A DNA stretch of 64,000 nucleotides from Carallia brachiata (GCA_021464245.1 JADCRB010000042.1:1240001-1304000), one strand, 5' to 3'; positions 1 to 13,577 are shown, counted from the stretch's first letter. Program-made: numbers and translations. The notes: generated from the sequence alone by a model not told the origin.

Positions 1-3000
1 TACTTATTTTATAGTATCAGATTATGAGTTAGTTACACTCACTTAAAAAATGAGTCAAAATAAAAATTTCATATATTTTTATACTTATAAAGAAAGTATA
101 CAATTCATCAAAAAAATATATATATATGACTGGTGTGAACAAGACGAAATATATAATATAATAAAATAATTATAAGAAAATTATATGACAAGTTAAATAA
201 AATTATAAGAGTCATGTAAATTGTCATTAAGAATCAAAAATTTTTAATTTGATAAATATATGACTTTTCAAATGAATTGTATATTTGTCTTTGATATATC
301 GTATATTTTTTTTATAAATATAAAAAATATTATATATTTTATTTATTGTGTCATTTATACAGCCACTAAATTTTCGTAGACATGGAGTGATCCTTTTTAT
401 CAAAACTAAAATCTGCCTTATGCCATTTGAGTGAGGGTGCCATCAGTTGCCCAGTCTTTTTTTTAAATTTTATTTTAAAATTAGTAATCCAACGGTTAAA
501 AACTCGGGAGACGAGGGCATGAACAGTCAGCGAGAATCGAACCTCCACTAGTTGAGGCAAACTATCACAAACCTTCCAGCTAGGAAGGAAGCTCGCCTAG
601 TCCCCTCTCTGCTAAATGAGTTTAGAGCAAAACTGGAAGGTCATTGCATATTTGCATTGATTTAATTGCAGAATGGACGGACTAACCTAGATTGCATATC
701 TGCAAATGGCCGGGCTAGATTTGAGGCTTGGCCCATGATAACCCAGATAGGCAATTATAATTTAGGCTAGTCGAAATCAAAATTAGAAAAAAATTTCACA
801 ATCACAATAACTAAATATACTCATTAACAACGAGTAAAAATAATTAAATAAATAGAATAAAGTTGATATTTAATTAGATGTGTGGACTTTACGATTTCGT
901 TCATTTATAATAATTATTTGCATTAATGGATCTCTGTCTATATTCTTTTCTACATTGTATAATGTATACCTTGACCCAACTAAATTTGGAAACTCCTATT
1001 CTTAGAAACAATAAAGTAATATTTTAACATTTGATTATCAAGGAAAAATTTATATACATGTGTATTGCGTATACAAACAAAATATGTCCATATATGTTGT
1101 ATGCACATTTTAGCGCATTCACTTATCAGAGCCCACTGGAAAAGATCAAATAAGCTTGAGAAAATTTCTTTACAATATGTCTATATCAGCATAACATAAT
1201 TCTTATTGAATTCTAACTAAATCTTTTGATTTTATAATATCGCTCTTTCATTTATCGAAAAGTGAAAGTGAAATAAGAATATTGAGATTCCAACAAAATT
1301 AGTCGTAAAACAAGAGTCCAGTGACTATAGAAAAGTATGAAAGATATGCATTTCGATCTCTTGTTGAATGTCTCTAATTTATTAAATGGTTAACACAAAA
1401 ATTGACTTCTGTAAAATAGTGATTCAACCGATAATTTCAGACGCATTGAATAAAAACTTGATAATCCCAAATAAATGCAGCATAAGGATGCATATTCAAA
1501 TTTACAAGCCGTACGGATTTAAGTACCACAATGCAAAATATAGTTTGGCCGCTGGAGTTGATGTAAAACAACCTTATGAAAAAGCCAACAACCCAATGAT
1601 AAGCAGAGTTCCAAATTAATCCCCTAGCATTAACTTTTACAATTATCTTTGCAGCCGTTATCAACATTCAATTTAAACCAACCAGTACGCATTGCTTGCT
1701 AGGTTTTGTATGTAATGAATTACCTTTGCATCATCTACTTTCTTTCGTAGTAAACTTGCATGAATTAGTCTAAATGGCTGACATCTAAACTTGTTGATAT
1801 TCACTCCTTCATTTTGCCTTCTGCAATACATAAATGGAATTTGGGAACAAATGTTGGGGGCATACATTTCACATGCTTATTATCAATAGATGATATCATG
1901 ACAGTGGCTGATCGAACTCAACGAATTAGAGAAAATCTAGGGCAGGAATCCTCAAGCATTCTTTGGAATTAGTAGTTCAATGACTAGAAAATAGAGAATG
2001 AGAGAAGAATTAAAGTTCAAAACTCGAATCTTTCAGTTAAAAATTATTATTTTTAAATATCTCAACTATTATTAAGTCGTCGATTCTTATACAATTTTAC
2101 AATCATGTAAACATCTATCTAAGACTATCCCAACCCCCTGTAATGGGAGAAGATTACGTTAGTATGTTGCTAATTGCACAAGGTTTCCGTCTAACTTGTG
2201 GGCGGTATGATTTTTTAGTGCAGATGTCTCATGCCTATTTTCCATTGTACAAATAAGAAAACGTGAACATGATTGTCTTCATCGTCAATTATTCCATGCT
2301 TTTTATTTCAAAAGTGTTAAAAGCAGTTGTAAAGCTTGACAATAGGTGTTCCATCCAAGGAAAGGAAATCCAAAACCAAAAGTTGATTCTTCTTCTTGTT
2401 TTATTTTTTTTGTCTTTTATTTATTATTATTATTATTTTATTTGTTTTAGATGCTTAGTGTAGTACAAATTACACACTTAGATTTGATCTGAAGTTGTAT
2501 ATATATATATATATATATATATTGAACAACACGAAAATATTTTTATCAATTAAACTAATTAAATCACACAAAAAAAAAGTTTTCTAAAGAACTCTTGGGG
2601 GAGGTTAGTGTTCAAATTACAATTATTTCAAAATTTCATCCGTGACTTCTAAAAAGCAAAATTCTTGAATATTATTATTAAGTCATTTATATTTCAATCT
2701 TTGTTTCTTCGTGTTATTTTATTTTTCATTCACATCCCGATATTATTCTTTTCATTTTACCTCCCATCCTTTTTTTTTTTTTTGAACAATCAAAATTTAT
2801 GTTTGCAGGAATGTTGGTCATAAGCTAATGTTGTCATCCTCATTTAATTATACTCTATAAGGTAAATCTATTATTTGAATAATATAGGACTCGACTGGGC
2901 TTTCATCACGTCTGACTTCAATATTACTTGAGTTTAGAATTCACAGTGCATAATTTACAATATCTTTGACAAATTTAACTTGTTACTGTAGGGACTGGAA

Positions 3001-3727
3001 CTCCCAACTCTATGATTCTTCCATTAGAGTACTAATTAATCTTAAAAGACTAGTATGTAAACATAATAACCAGTCATCTCCTATTGAAATTATAACCACA
3101 CAGAATTTTCATTTTTTGCAGAGAGACAAAAAAAGTAGAGCCAGCCAGAAACCCATTTGGTAATTTGATTTCTCTGTGGCCGTGACCCAAGCCAAAGTAT
3201 GTTCTGTCTTCAAGAATCGCATGCCCTTTCTTTCACACATTTTCATGGGATAGATTAGGGAGAGCAAGAAAGAGCAAAAGAAAAGAAAATAGAGGTCAAT
3301 TCACGAACCCAGAGAAAGAAGATTGTTTGTGGGATCATCGTCATCATCCCAATGCTCTCCTCTCCAGTCTCCTCATGTCAAAAGTATGTGTCTCTCAACA
3401 TGCGCGTAATGGTCACGTCACTAAAGAAGAATAAGTACAAACAAAAACAAAAACAAGAAAAAGAGGAAAAAAAAAAAAAAAGATTTGAACTTTCTACTTT
3501 TTCTAGTGCACCCATCCGACAACAAGGACGAAGGCAGCCGTCTAAAACAAAAGCCTGAAACCTTGTCTGCAAAGGCCCCACTCCCGATAGTTAGTTTCTT
3601 TCTCCATTGCAAACAGCGGTAGAAAAAGAAAATTAAAGAAGAAGGAAATTAAAACTCTCTCTAGAGGAGACAGAAAACGCATAGCCGCCTTCTACACCTG
3701 ACAACTTTGCCTCTATTATTATTATCA

Positions 3728-3759
<32 letters not shown>

Positions 3760-4160
3760 TATAAGCTTCTATAATTGTACAGATAATTGTTCTCTGAGTA
3801 CAGACAACAATCCTTTTAAAGCAAATACTTCAGGATCCTCCACGCACGCGCTGCGACAACAACAGACAAACACCCCACCTCTCATTGGTACCGTAATTTT
3901 GAATTTTACTAGGCAGCCGAGGTTTATATAATAATAAAATAATTACAAAATTTATTAAATAATATTTAAAATTTTATTTATTTATTATTTTTTAAAATTT
4001 TAATTATTTAACTATTTATATCATTTTATTATTATTTTATTACTACTTAAATGTCAGACATATTTCAACTGTTGGATTAGATGACTCTGTTACACGATTA
4101 TTTCTGATCCAACGGTTCCCAAATCTGTACCCAATTTGTAACATGTGCACTTCCATTGCA
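1..4160. other. AT-rich intergenic DNA, no gene found
   Basis: No open frame in this stretch resembles a known protein or shows a codon pattern that survives across a plausible exon structure. It holds a (TA)n run near 2500-2522, a TTA/ATT trinucleotide run near 3714-3762 and several poly-A/poly-T tracts. Around 500-560 the minus strand carries a tRNA-like B-box (GGTTCGATTCT), so an old tRNA-derived SINE fragment is possible there, but no A-box at the right distance was clear. Confidence 0.6.
3714..3762. repeat. (TTA)n microsatellite
   Basis: A run of about sixteen ATT/TTA trinucleotides with one or two interruptions. It is a simple sequence repeat upstream of the glutaredoxin gene, with no evidence of function. 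Confidence 0.85.
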
Positions 4161-4167
4161 CATCCCC

Positions 4168-4186
4168 TATATATATATATATATAT
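4168..4186 (+). promoter_or_regulatory. TATA-rich core promoter of the glutaredoxin gene
   Basis: An alternating TA run lies about 140-160 bp upstream of the glutaredoxin start codon, leaving room for a 5' UTR of roughly 110-130 nt. The position suits a plant TATA box. The repeat nature of the run means the exact functional box cannot be picked. Confidence 0.45.
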
Positions 4187-4327
4187 GGATAGTCCCAGCA
4201 ACCTCAGTCTCACTTCCATCGCATCAAACTGCACAAAAGGAACAATCTTTCTCCGGATTTCCTAAAAACTTTGTTCTCTATATAGCAGGTTCTAGTTTTG
4301 GGTGTTGAATTCGGAAGAAAATTAAAC

Positions 4328-4711
4328 ATGCACTGCCAGGCTGATTCGTGGGGCTACTATGGGCCAGCAGTGAGGAGGAGCATGGTGGACCCATTGGAAG
4401 GGGTAGTGAGGCTGGCGTCGGAGAGTGCGGTGGTGATATTCAGTATCAGCAGCTGCTGCATGTGCCACGCCGTGAAGAGGCTCTTCTGCGGGATGGGTGT
4501 CAATCCGACTGTGTACGAGCTGGACCAGGACCCCAGAGGGAGGGAGATCGAGAGGGCATTGGTTCGGCTTCTAGGCAACTCGGCTGGTGGGGTGGTTCCT
4601 GTTGTGTTCATTGGTGGGAAGCTAATTGGGGCCATGGACCGAGTCATGGCGTTCCATATTAATGGTACACTTGTCCCTCTTCTTAAAGAAGCTGGAGCTC
4701 TTTGGCTTTGA
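4328..4711 (+). CDS. CC-type glutaredoxin (ROXY family)
   Basis: Encodes a 127-residue single-exon protein of the land-plant-specific CC-type glutaredoxin class. These proteins act in nucleus and cytosol with TGA bZIP transcription factors in flower development, stress and hormone signalling. The thioredoxin fold starts at about residue 24 ([11 protein letters not shown]). The active site is CCMC at about residues 33-36, within [17 protein letters not shown] glutathione/TGA-interaction segment follows ([19 protein letters not shown]), and the protein ends in ALWL, the C-terminal motif known from ROXY1-type members for TGA binding. The start was set at the ATG at 4328, because upstream extension has no ATG and family members begin with a short MxxQxxSWG-like head, seen here as MHCQADSWG. 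The head and CCMC site point to the ROXY1/ROXY2 (GRXC7/GRXC8) subgroup; paralogue assignment within the class is inference. The gene is intact. Confidence 0.93.
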   Translation: MHCQADSWGYYGPAVRRSMVDPLEGVVRLASESAVVIFSISSCCMCHAVKRLFCGMGVNPTVYELDQDPRGREIERALVRLLGNSAGGVVPVVFIGGKLIGAMDRVMAFHINGTLVPLLKEAGALWL

Positions 4712-4739
4712 TGATCAGAAGAAAGCTATTAATTGATTA

Positions 4740-7700
4740 ACCCCCGGAAGAAATATTTCACCTTTTTTTTTTTTTTTTATTTGGTTCTGTTCTCCTGGCC
4801 TTTGGTCCAAGACTACTCATCTTTGAGTTTGCTGGATTCTAACTTAGACATATGTAATGTAATAGATGCTAATTTGTCACCGGAAGCACTTTGTTGTGTT
4901 AATCAACTTTCTATTACAATATAAAGAAATGGACTTTCTAACTTCAGTTAAATGTAAGCTACTAACTTTGAGTTAATGTGTGACTTACAAGACTTTTGAT
5001 GCTGTTCAAGGAAAAAAAGAAAAAGTAAAAGAAGAAATTGTGTGCAGCATTACAAAAACCATAAAAATTATGTAAGGATTCAAGTGAAAAGTAATTGGTA
5101 CTCCAGGCCAAATGATACAGAAGAGTCTTAGTCGGCCAATTCAAAAAAAAAAAAAAAAGAAATAGAAAAAAAATTAAGTCTTGGGATGATGGAAATGGAG
5201 TTTTTTTTTCTTTTTGTTTACAATGGAGTTTTTTTGGACCATCGACTGTGGAGTTCAACAGTGACATCAGAAAACACCTGACGGTCCATCAATGATCCAT
5301 GTGGCTTGTCCTTGCTAGTGTTTTCTTGCAGGGCCCCCTTATAGTGGACATCCAAGTTGGGCCGGTTTTAACTTCCTGTCTCTCTGGGCTTCGTATTTCC
5401 TAAACCCTGATAAGTTGACCATACTTTCTTGGCCACGTCTACGTTATTATTATTATTATTATCATTATTTGGTACAGGGCAAACAATATTGACACAAACG
5501 AAATGAAAGAATGATCAATCTAAAATTAGAAATTATAAAAAAACAAGGGAGAATAAGAGGGGGAACAAATTTTAGCTTATAACGAAATTACTGAGTCGAT
5601 TTTAAGTAAAAATTTCAAATTTGAGTTCTAGTCAAATTTAATTAACCAAAAAAAAAAAAAACCAAAAAAATCTACCCAAGGTAAAAAAAGAAAGTAAATA
5701 GAGTTATGTTAGTAAGACACCAAATGGACATCATCCATCATGACTACTTTTGTGTCTAAGTTTGGTGGCCAGCCTTTGTTTGGAGAAAAAAGAAAGGCTC
5801 TCAATGTTCCTGATCTGCAATGCAGTCTTTTTATGCCTTTGGACCTTCAGCTCCAATGTGGGAAACCATGTAAGCCTCTAAAACAGAGTCCCCACTAACT
5901 TACATTACGCCACAGAGTTCTTCCACAATAAATCGAAAGTTGTACACTCGTCTTAATTTGTTCGTATTGATCAATTCGATGAAAGTCATTACAGAACTTT
6001 CATTGCAATTGGTCCTAACACCAACTACTCACGGGCTCATTATATGCTTACACAGATCATATTCTTCGATCAATATGCAAATAATGCTACATTCATATAT
6101 TCTTCCTCACACAGTCTCATAATTAAACTACCAAACATAAAGAAAGCTTCTCCCTACTTCTCCCATGTTTGCCTCCTCCCACGGATCCAATAAACTTTGT
6201 TCTTCTTCTTGCATGTTTCTTCTTTCATCCACTTGCTCTTGCTGTCCAAACATCAAACCCCACTTCCTCCGGGATCACTTTTGGTCGTGTTGTTAATTGC
6301 GACAGGTCCTTGACCAACGTCCCTGAACAATTTTCAATTGTTGTATGTTTCTTCATAATATGTTAATTTTCATTGATTCTTTCGATTGACATCGGGTGCT
6401 GATATACACATGGAACGCAAATTCAAAGCAAGCTCGCCAAAAAACCATATGATATTGTACAATAATACTTGTACGGTAATGATCTTGTACAATACAGACA
6501 TGTCTTATGTATAGACAAGAGCGTCCCCTCTTGGACCGACTGATAATCTAACAAATCCAACAATTAAGTTGCTCGTGAAACTGTTTGGCTTTTTTTTTTT
6601 TTTTTTCCTTATCCAAATCAATGTTGAAAGAACTGGGCTCGACCGGCTGATTCAATTGAAAAAATTAGGAACCGGTTTAACGTCAAATTCAATTAACTCC
6701 ACCAAACCATTGGGTTGAACAACCGACCAAGAATTGGGTGAACCGGCTGGTTGAACTGAGAACCGGCAAATCGGTCTTAGTTTTTCTAGTTAAAAAAGTT
6801 TCGTTCAAAGAGAAAAAAAGCAGCAAAAAATAAAAAATAATAATAAATGTCAACATACCTTAATTAAAATTAATTAATACTTTTACTTTACCAAATATTT
6901 ACATGTCTAATTTCTTTTAAAAGTCATTAATGTATTCCATTTTTCAAAAATAATTAATACGTTGTCATTTTTAAAAAAATAATTAATGTGTTCCATTTTA
7001 TCAAAAATATTCAATATTTTGTAAATATACAAGTAGTATATTTTTAGAAATAAATTAAATATGTTATAAATGTTCAACGATCTTTTTTTTAAACACATGT
7101 CAAAGTATATTATAAGAATAGAAATTTATAAATTATTAAGTGAGATTAATGAGTTTTCCTTTTAGGATAAATTGTAAATGACATATCTCAAAGCTATATA
7201 TATATTGCATTTTTAATATTAACATAGTATATAAATGTATATAAATATTTAATTTTTATATATTTAATATTAAATACCAATTTTACCAGTTCAACTAAAG
7301 TTTAACCAAAATTAAACCAATTGACCCTTAAATTTTTAAACTTTTTAATTCAATGATTAATTTAGTTCTTAAGACCTTAGTTCAAATGAACGCACCCTTT
7401 CAATCTTCAGGAAAGCAAGCAATTTAATTATTCAATAACAATAAACGATTAATCAGTAATCAACTTAATCAAATAGTTTTAGTGGTCTGACAATATTAAA
7501 TACTGCAATCTTTTTTAGCTCATCAGTAAGACTACAATAATTAGTAACAACAATTAACAATGTACAAATCAAACAAACCCACTAAACTAAAGCAACTAGC
7601 TCATCCGACGAATGATAATTTGGCTACTAACGATCATAATCTGGAAAGAGTTTAACAGACGTAAGGATATGTTGATCATTACGTTAGCCACCGGTCATCC

Positions 7701-9735
7701 GCTACTGGCTTTCAGTTGGTGGTAAGCTTCCGCGAAGCTTCTTAAATAGAACTAAGACCAGATTGTTAATAAAATTCCTAACCCGTGGACCAGCTAATCA
7801 ACTCATTATACCACTATTATACCCGGTAATTCTAGATTGTTCTGTAATAATCATAATATGTAACTAGTGTGGAAATTTGGCATCATAAAAAAGACCCTAA
7901 TTCGGATTTAATTGACATATACAATATTATAACAACAAAAGTAAAACTTGTTTTTCAAAAAAATAACCACTGACATCACTGTTTTGAAAAGATACAAATG
8001 AGTTATAACTCTATTATTACTGAAATTATTTTTAAAATTAAAAATTTCAAATTTGAAACCCATTAATTAAGAAAAATCATTGTTTGCAAGGTTTACTTAG
8101 AAAAAGCAGAAAAATTTATTTTGACGTTGGAAGAGATGAGAAAGGACTGGCTCTTTTTTAGTCAGGAATCGGCTTCTACTCTTTTTTATGCAATCGGGAA
8201 GATGGATGGTACAAAAGTGAAACTTTGATATAGAGAATTATTGCGAGGATATAAAAGATAGTTATAAAATAATTATAGATAATAAAAAAAATATTTTGTA
8301 GTAAAAAATTTTTTGATGAAATCAATGATTAGAGTAATATTAAGTATATTTAAAGTAGCACTATATATATTTTGGGTTTAATTTTGAATAAAATAAATTT
8401 TTAATTATTTTATTAAAATTTAAATTCATTTTTATGATTATTTTATAAGTATTTTTTATATTTTCTTAGTACAACTCTTTGATATATAATCTCTAGTGAG
8501 ACATCCAACAAATTAAAAGTGTAAATAACATCTGTAATATTTCAATTTTAAAGGCAGAATCTCTCTCTGCACCGTCATTTAATAGACATCTTTGAATTTA
8601 AAAAAAAAATTAATGAAAATCTTCTAGATTGTTAAAAAAATATAATTAACAGTTAACACAGATGAGATATTGTTTACGCATATTTTTCTCATTTAAATAC
8701 ATTTAAAGATCTAATGGCTGCATTATTAGGTTTCACCTTTCCTTGGTCGAAATGGGTATGTGTGTACATTTTTCTACGTGCGTAATTATGTCATGATTAT
8801 TTATATATTTTAATATATATTTTGAATCTATTGTTATAATATTCTTTCAAGAAATATTGGTTGGACATTTCTATTCATTGAATATATTATTACCATTAAT
8901 TGTTTGACGTTATTTTTATTAATAATGGTGTTTATTATTTTTATTTATTTTTTAATATAATTCACTCATAATTTTATATTATGTAATTTATTTTATATTT
9001 TTTTTTTACAAATTGACTTTATTTATTATGTGATATAAAATTATAAATAAATTATTAATAAAAATAATCAAATTAAAAATTTTATTACCCATTTTTATAG
9101 CTAGAGAATAAGATTTCGAAATGGTTCCTTCCAGCAATGGCATGGAGAGAATAGGACAGAAAATAAATTATGTCCTCGTTTGGGCATTAAATAGAAGAGC
9201 GGTAAGCGCCATTCCATGCGGATATTGCCCACTGCAAACGTAAGTAAGCGAGAGCACATCTCGTGAGGCTTTCCTCTGGATCCTTTTCCTTTTCATCCAT
9301 CACCTGGCTTCCCTCTTTTTCTCCCCACCCAATTCTTCATATACCACTACTCTTCTTGTGGCTTACCTTTTCCTTAAATATTTTTGATATCTATTCTATT
9401 TTATTCAGCACTTCTCCACATTCATCTTTTGTTCTCAAGTTTTTCGTATGGGGTTATGCCAATTTGCGTGATCGCAACTTTTTTTTTATAAAAAAAATTG
9501 CTGTTGTTGAGATAGATTGTAGATATGATGAATAAGACAGTGAGGCCAAAAGCTAAGGTCATGTTTGATCTGGCTTATGATAGAGGATAAAAAAACAAAA
9601 GTTCAAATCTTTCTGCTTTCTTTTCCTTAATTAACATCCAAACTTTCTTTTTTCCTTAATTTCTTGTACATTTGTTGGTTTTATACAACACAATTTCATT
9701 AGATATAAGAATAACCCTTTTGGACCAATTTTCCA
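4740..9735. other. Intergenic DNA, no gene found
   Basis: About 5 kb of AT-rich sequence without a supportable gene. It contains poly-A/T tracts, an ATT run near 5441-5461 and many short open frames without family resemblance. A frame at 6169-6366 looks signal-peptide-like (a run of Leu/Phe/Ala, then a polar stretch), but it lacks recognisable homology and a plausible continuation, so it is not called. Confidence 0.5.
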
Positions 9736-10252
9736 ATGGATGTGATTAAAGGAAAAGAAAAGAAAGGCAATTTGATTGTCAAGACGTGGGAGAAATGCAA
9801 GTCTTTCGGCCACGGAAGCGATAGCCCATCACCCAAATTGCGTTGTTGTTCCTCATCGTCACCAACTGCCAAGAACAACAAATCGTGGCCACGAATTGAT
9901 GATCTAGAAAGTGGCGGAAAGAGCAGCCCGAGAAAAAGACAGGTGGCTCCAGAAGGCTGCTTCTCCGTTTACGTTGGACCCCAGAAACAGAGGTTTGCGA
10001 TCAAGACGGAGTACGCAAATCATCCACTCTTCAAGGTCCTGCTCGAAGAAGCAGAGTCTGAGTACGGTTTCAAATCAGAAGGCCCCTTGGAGCTTCCTTG
10101 CAACGTTGAACGTCTTCTGGAAGGTGCTCCTGGCTATCACGGATCATGACATAGATGATGAAATTCCCCAAGGCTGTGGCTTTTCCTTGAATAATTATGG
10201 CTCTTACCGTCTTCTCACCACTTCTCGCCTGGTTGCTATGAATCAGTTCTAA
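9736..10252 (+). CDS. SAUR auxin-responsive protein, frame-broken
   Basis: Single-exon Small Auxin Up RNA gene. SAURs inhibit PP2C.D phosphatases, which raises plasma-membrane H+-ATPase activity and drives cell expansion. The N-terminus (MDVIKGKEKKGNLIVKTWE) is typical of the SAUR71/72-like group. The SAUR core is clear from about residue 73: VAPEGCFSVYVGPQKQRF, then YANHPLFKVLLEEAESEYG and GPLELPCNV. As written, the frame ends at 10149 with a short unrelated tail. A shift of one base at about 10104-10113 restores the expected C-terminus (VFWKVLLAI, an acidic stretch, then a Gly/Ser-rich tail ending MNQF, stop at 10250-10252), giving 171 residues, the normal length for this group. The surplus base is most simply a C after the GAA codon at 10108-10110. 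Frame conservation after the break argues for a sequencing or assembly indel or a very young mutation. Confidence 0.88.
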
Positions 10253-10560
10253 GTTTTTTCTTTTTTTTCTTTTTGTTCCTTTTTTTTTTTTTTAGTTTAA
10301 GCTGTCTTAATCCTATCTGATCCTGTTGAATAGGATAAGATAATTGGGATGGGTGAATGAAAATCCAGGCTGTGTAAAATTAGTAAATTAACATGCCTTG
10401 TATTGGGCGTCTTTTGGTGGTTGATTGTACATTTCTGGCGCCGAATGTTTTCATTGCTTTCTTGATTTTGGCATATAGGTATTCGAAATATGTAATTTGT
10501 CTTGCAAGGGCAGTCTGTAAAGGACCTAAAATGATTTATGATATTTATGAATATCGTTTT

Positions 10561-10703
10561 TAGTCATGAGAATGCAGTTGTATTAAATATTTGTTGAAAA
10601 TTTTTGTCACTTTTCGGGACTCTATTCGGATCGGTTCAGATTAGTCAGTCCATTGGGTTAGACACTAAGCGGTCTAAATACTGGGCAGTTAAAAAAAAAA
10701 AAA
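10561..10703 (+). mobile_element. SINE-like repeat, family A, copy 1 (5'-truncated)
   Basis: A segment ending in a 13-base A tail. It shares blocks with two other copies in this window (13578-13766 and 36203-36397): an AAATATTTGTTG-like block, a CGGTTCAGATTAGTCAGTCC-like block and a terminal GCGGTCT-like block just before the A tail. The copy lacks the head region seen in the others. A-tailed, dispersed, same-orientation copies fit a retroposed SINE. Confidence 0.55.
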
Positions 10704-13060
10704 GTAGATCATATGTTAAATTGTTAGTGATGTCAGTTAAATGAAAAAAGGGAGAGCGGGAGAGAGATTAATGAATAATAGAGATGTAGAATCCCATAAT
10801 TTCACTATTTTTTTTTTTTAAAAGAAAAGTATTACACATATAACAGTTAATTAAACTTACATGTAAAAAAAAATAAGGTTATCGTGCAACAAAGTTAAAC
10901 TTAATGTATAATGGATTGAGATAAAAAAAAATAAAATTACTAATCATTATAGTCTAGTGGTAAGTGTGTTGCCAACAATGAATTATAGTGTAACCATTCA
11001 ACAGTTTAGAAGTTACTCTGAGAGTACGAGCAATACTCATTGATAGAATTGTAAATACGATCTCTATCTTCTCATTTTTACGACAAAAAAAATAATAATA
11101 ATACCCGGTTAATCGCGTCCGTTCCAACACCCAGACGGATATGGGATATTGGAACTCTAAATTATAATAGATCAAGACGTGATCGGAGAACATAAGGTTA
11201 TGATTGAGCGGTTCTTTTTGCCGGCTAAACGGTTTTGGAATACCAGCATTACTGTATACGTCAACGTCTAGCACACCCATATTGAAGAAAACTTGGGCCG
11301 CCATCGTTAGTTTCTGGAAAAGATTAAAAGAACCACATTCATTTCCCGTCGCGAGAAACAGACAATTCCTCCAAAATCAACCACTGTCTGTTTATTCAAT
11401 GAAAGATTTGAATTATTAGTCCTCTTTAGCATTCGTTTTTCTATTGACTAAATATCTATATATTTATAGATATATAAATATATAAAGTTAAAATTAAAAA
11501 ATAATTTTAACTTTTCTCTCTCTATCATGTAATAATTTGTTATAAATTCTCAAATTTAAAATATTAAAATATATTATAATTATCAAAAATTTTATTACAA
11601 TCAGTATTAAGAATATATAAATTAATTAATATAAATTTAATTGTAATCAAATAAAGATTCTATTAATTTCTATACTACTTTAACTCTAATTAAATTTTTA
11701 TAATTATAAAATGTTATAATAAAATAAAATAATAAAAATAGAATAAAAATCTATTTTCAAATTTTCGTTTTTGAGAAAAAAAAAGATTAAGAATATCTTT
11801 TAAATTTATCTATGGAAAAAAAGAACTACCTCAAAATTTTCTCAAAAGAGAAGAAAAGAAAAAAAAATAACTCCCAAGTTTTTTCTTAAAAAGAAAATTA
11901 ATACTCAATTTTAAAATGTCTTTAAAATAGTTTTAAAATTCTTATAAAAAATTAATATTCAATATTAATTTTTTTTTCTTTGAATAAATAAAATATTTTA
12001 ATAAATATTATTAAATTCACGTATCTCGTAGATATATATATATATTTAAAAAAATTGAGAAAGCAAAAACAAGGAAAAAAAAAACACCAGCCTAAAGAGA
12101 CAATAGCAGGCACGCCAATCATCAAAGTTGACCTTTCTCATCCTTACTCGATTTGTCATTTGTTTACTTTTCTACTATTTTTTTTTTTAAGTAATTGTGA
12201 CAATGGGCCGGCGTTTATAAACCTGTTATGGCGAGAAAGCAGTATCAGTTGGTTGGACAACTGGATATAAACCGCTTGTTTTCCTCCACAAAAACCATAG
12301 GAATGGAAATCCAATTTCTTCGGTGCATCTAAGTACATGGATAAAAGTAAAATTAGTTTTAAATTTTTATAGATTTTTATAATTAAATTTTTAATTATTA
12401 CGTTTTTTCATTTCAGTCATAAACTTTTAAGGTATATTGTAATTAAGTCTTTTGATTAACATAATTAAGATTATTTCTGTTAAATCAATATATAAAATTA
12501 AATAGTTTGACTCAATTTCATTAATGGGAAAACTTAATTGTAACAGAATTTAAAGTTTTAGAACTAAAATAAAAAATAAAAAAATTTAAAATTCAATTGT
12601 AAAAATTTATAAAAATGTAAAGATTAATTTTTTTTTATCTGTATACGTTAAAATTAAAATATTATATAGTTATATCAAGGTTGGAAAAAGATTATTTGAT
12701 CTGACTTTTGAGCTTGAAGGAATGACTTGTTTACTAATGCCTTGAACTATAATAAGTTCCTTTGATGACATTTTTCCTATGAAATTAAAAAGTTTCTTTT
12801 TTTTTAATTGTAAGGGAGGCCGCAAGGTCAGACAAGAAAAAAGTTTATTAAAATTTCAATACAAGACCAAGAGGTCTTTAGAGTGAGTCCTAACCAATTA
12901 TGCTAAAAAACCAAAGTTATTAAAACTTCAACGCGTAGCTCCCTAGTATTGCTGTGATTATTGAAAAATTACGGCAGCCAAAATGGTTTCACCTCGTCCC
13001 ATTTTCCTTTTTTTTTTTTGGTCTAAACCTCGTCCCATTTTCCAAAAAAGGGAAATCATT
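10704..13060. other. Intergenic DNA, no gene found
   Basis: AT-rich sequence. Around 10950-10975 there is a tRNA A-box-like string (TAGTCTAGTGGTAAG), but no B-box could be paired with it convincingly. No protein family was recognised on either strand. Confidence 0.5.
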
Positions 13061-13285
13061 AGTGGCTAGAGGATTTGGTGGCCAGAATATGGCCATAATG
13101 CAATCAGCAGTAGTTTTTATGCGACTAGAAAGTTAAAATATACAACAAAAAAATAAGACTATTTTTTTTGTTACACTTTTTTTATTGTTGTTACACAAAA
13201 AGTATCGCTGATTGCATTATGACCACATTCAGACCACCAAATCCTCTGGCCATGGCCATTACACGGGACTCTTTCCAAAATGGGT
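13023..13285. repeat. Long imperfect inverted repeat (hairpin)
   Basis: The left arm (core 13061-13113) and right arm (core 13201-13254) are reverse complements over about 52 bases with roughly seven mismatches or G:U pairs. They include an uninterrupted block matching ATAATGCAATCAGC and another matching AGAGGATTTGGTGG. Weaker complementarity extends outward: CCCATTTTCC near 13035 against a CCCATTTTGG-like string in the reverse complement near 13275. The arms enclose about 87 bases of AT-rich loop. The structure could be a MIR-gene-like foldback, a MITE or a local inverted duplication. No flanking target-site duplication was obvious. Confidence 0.7.
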
Positions 13286-13577
13286 TGCAAACAGTTTGCT
13301 TCTTGGCTATCTGGCCCTATTAATCCGGCCCAATCATCTGGCCAATTTCTATAAGATTGCAGCAGCCATTTCGCCCCAAATGAGAGGGCCACGTAATCCT
13401 ACAGGGGTGGCTACGATTTGGGCTCAAGCAAAATTATGTTCGTTACAACATCATGGACCCAAAAAATTTATTAGCCCTTCAGTAATGAAAAAAAAAAAGG
13501 AGGCCTCAGGGCTGTTGTGTCAGTTGTTCGAGTTTGTTTGAAAGATTCCTCCTCATTAAAAAAAAAGGGTTCAACCA

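Noticed and set aside
6169..6366. Signal-peptide-like small protein
   Set aside because: Starts at TTG, ends quickly, and shows no conserved cysteine pattern or homology I can name.
10950..11080. tRNA gene or SINE starting TAGTCTAGTGGTAAG
   Set aside because: Only the A-box-like part is convincing; no B-box at proper distance and no A tail.
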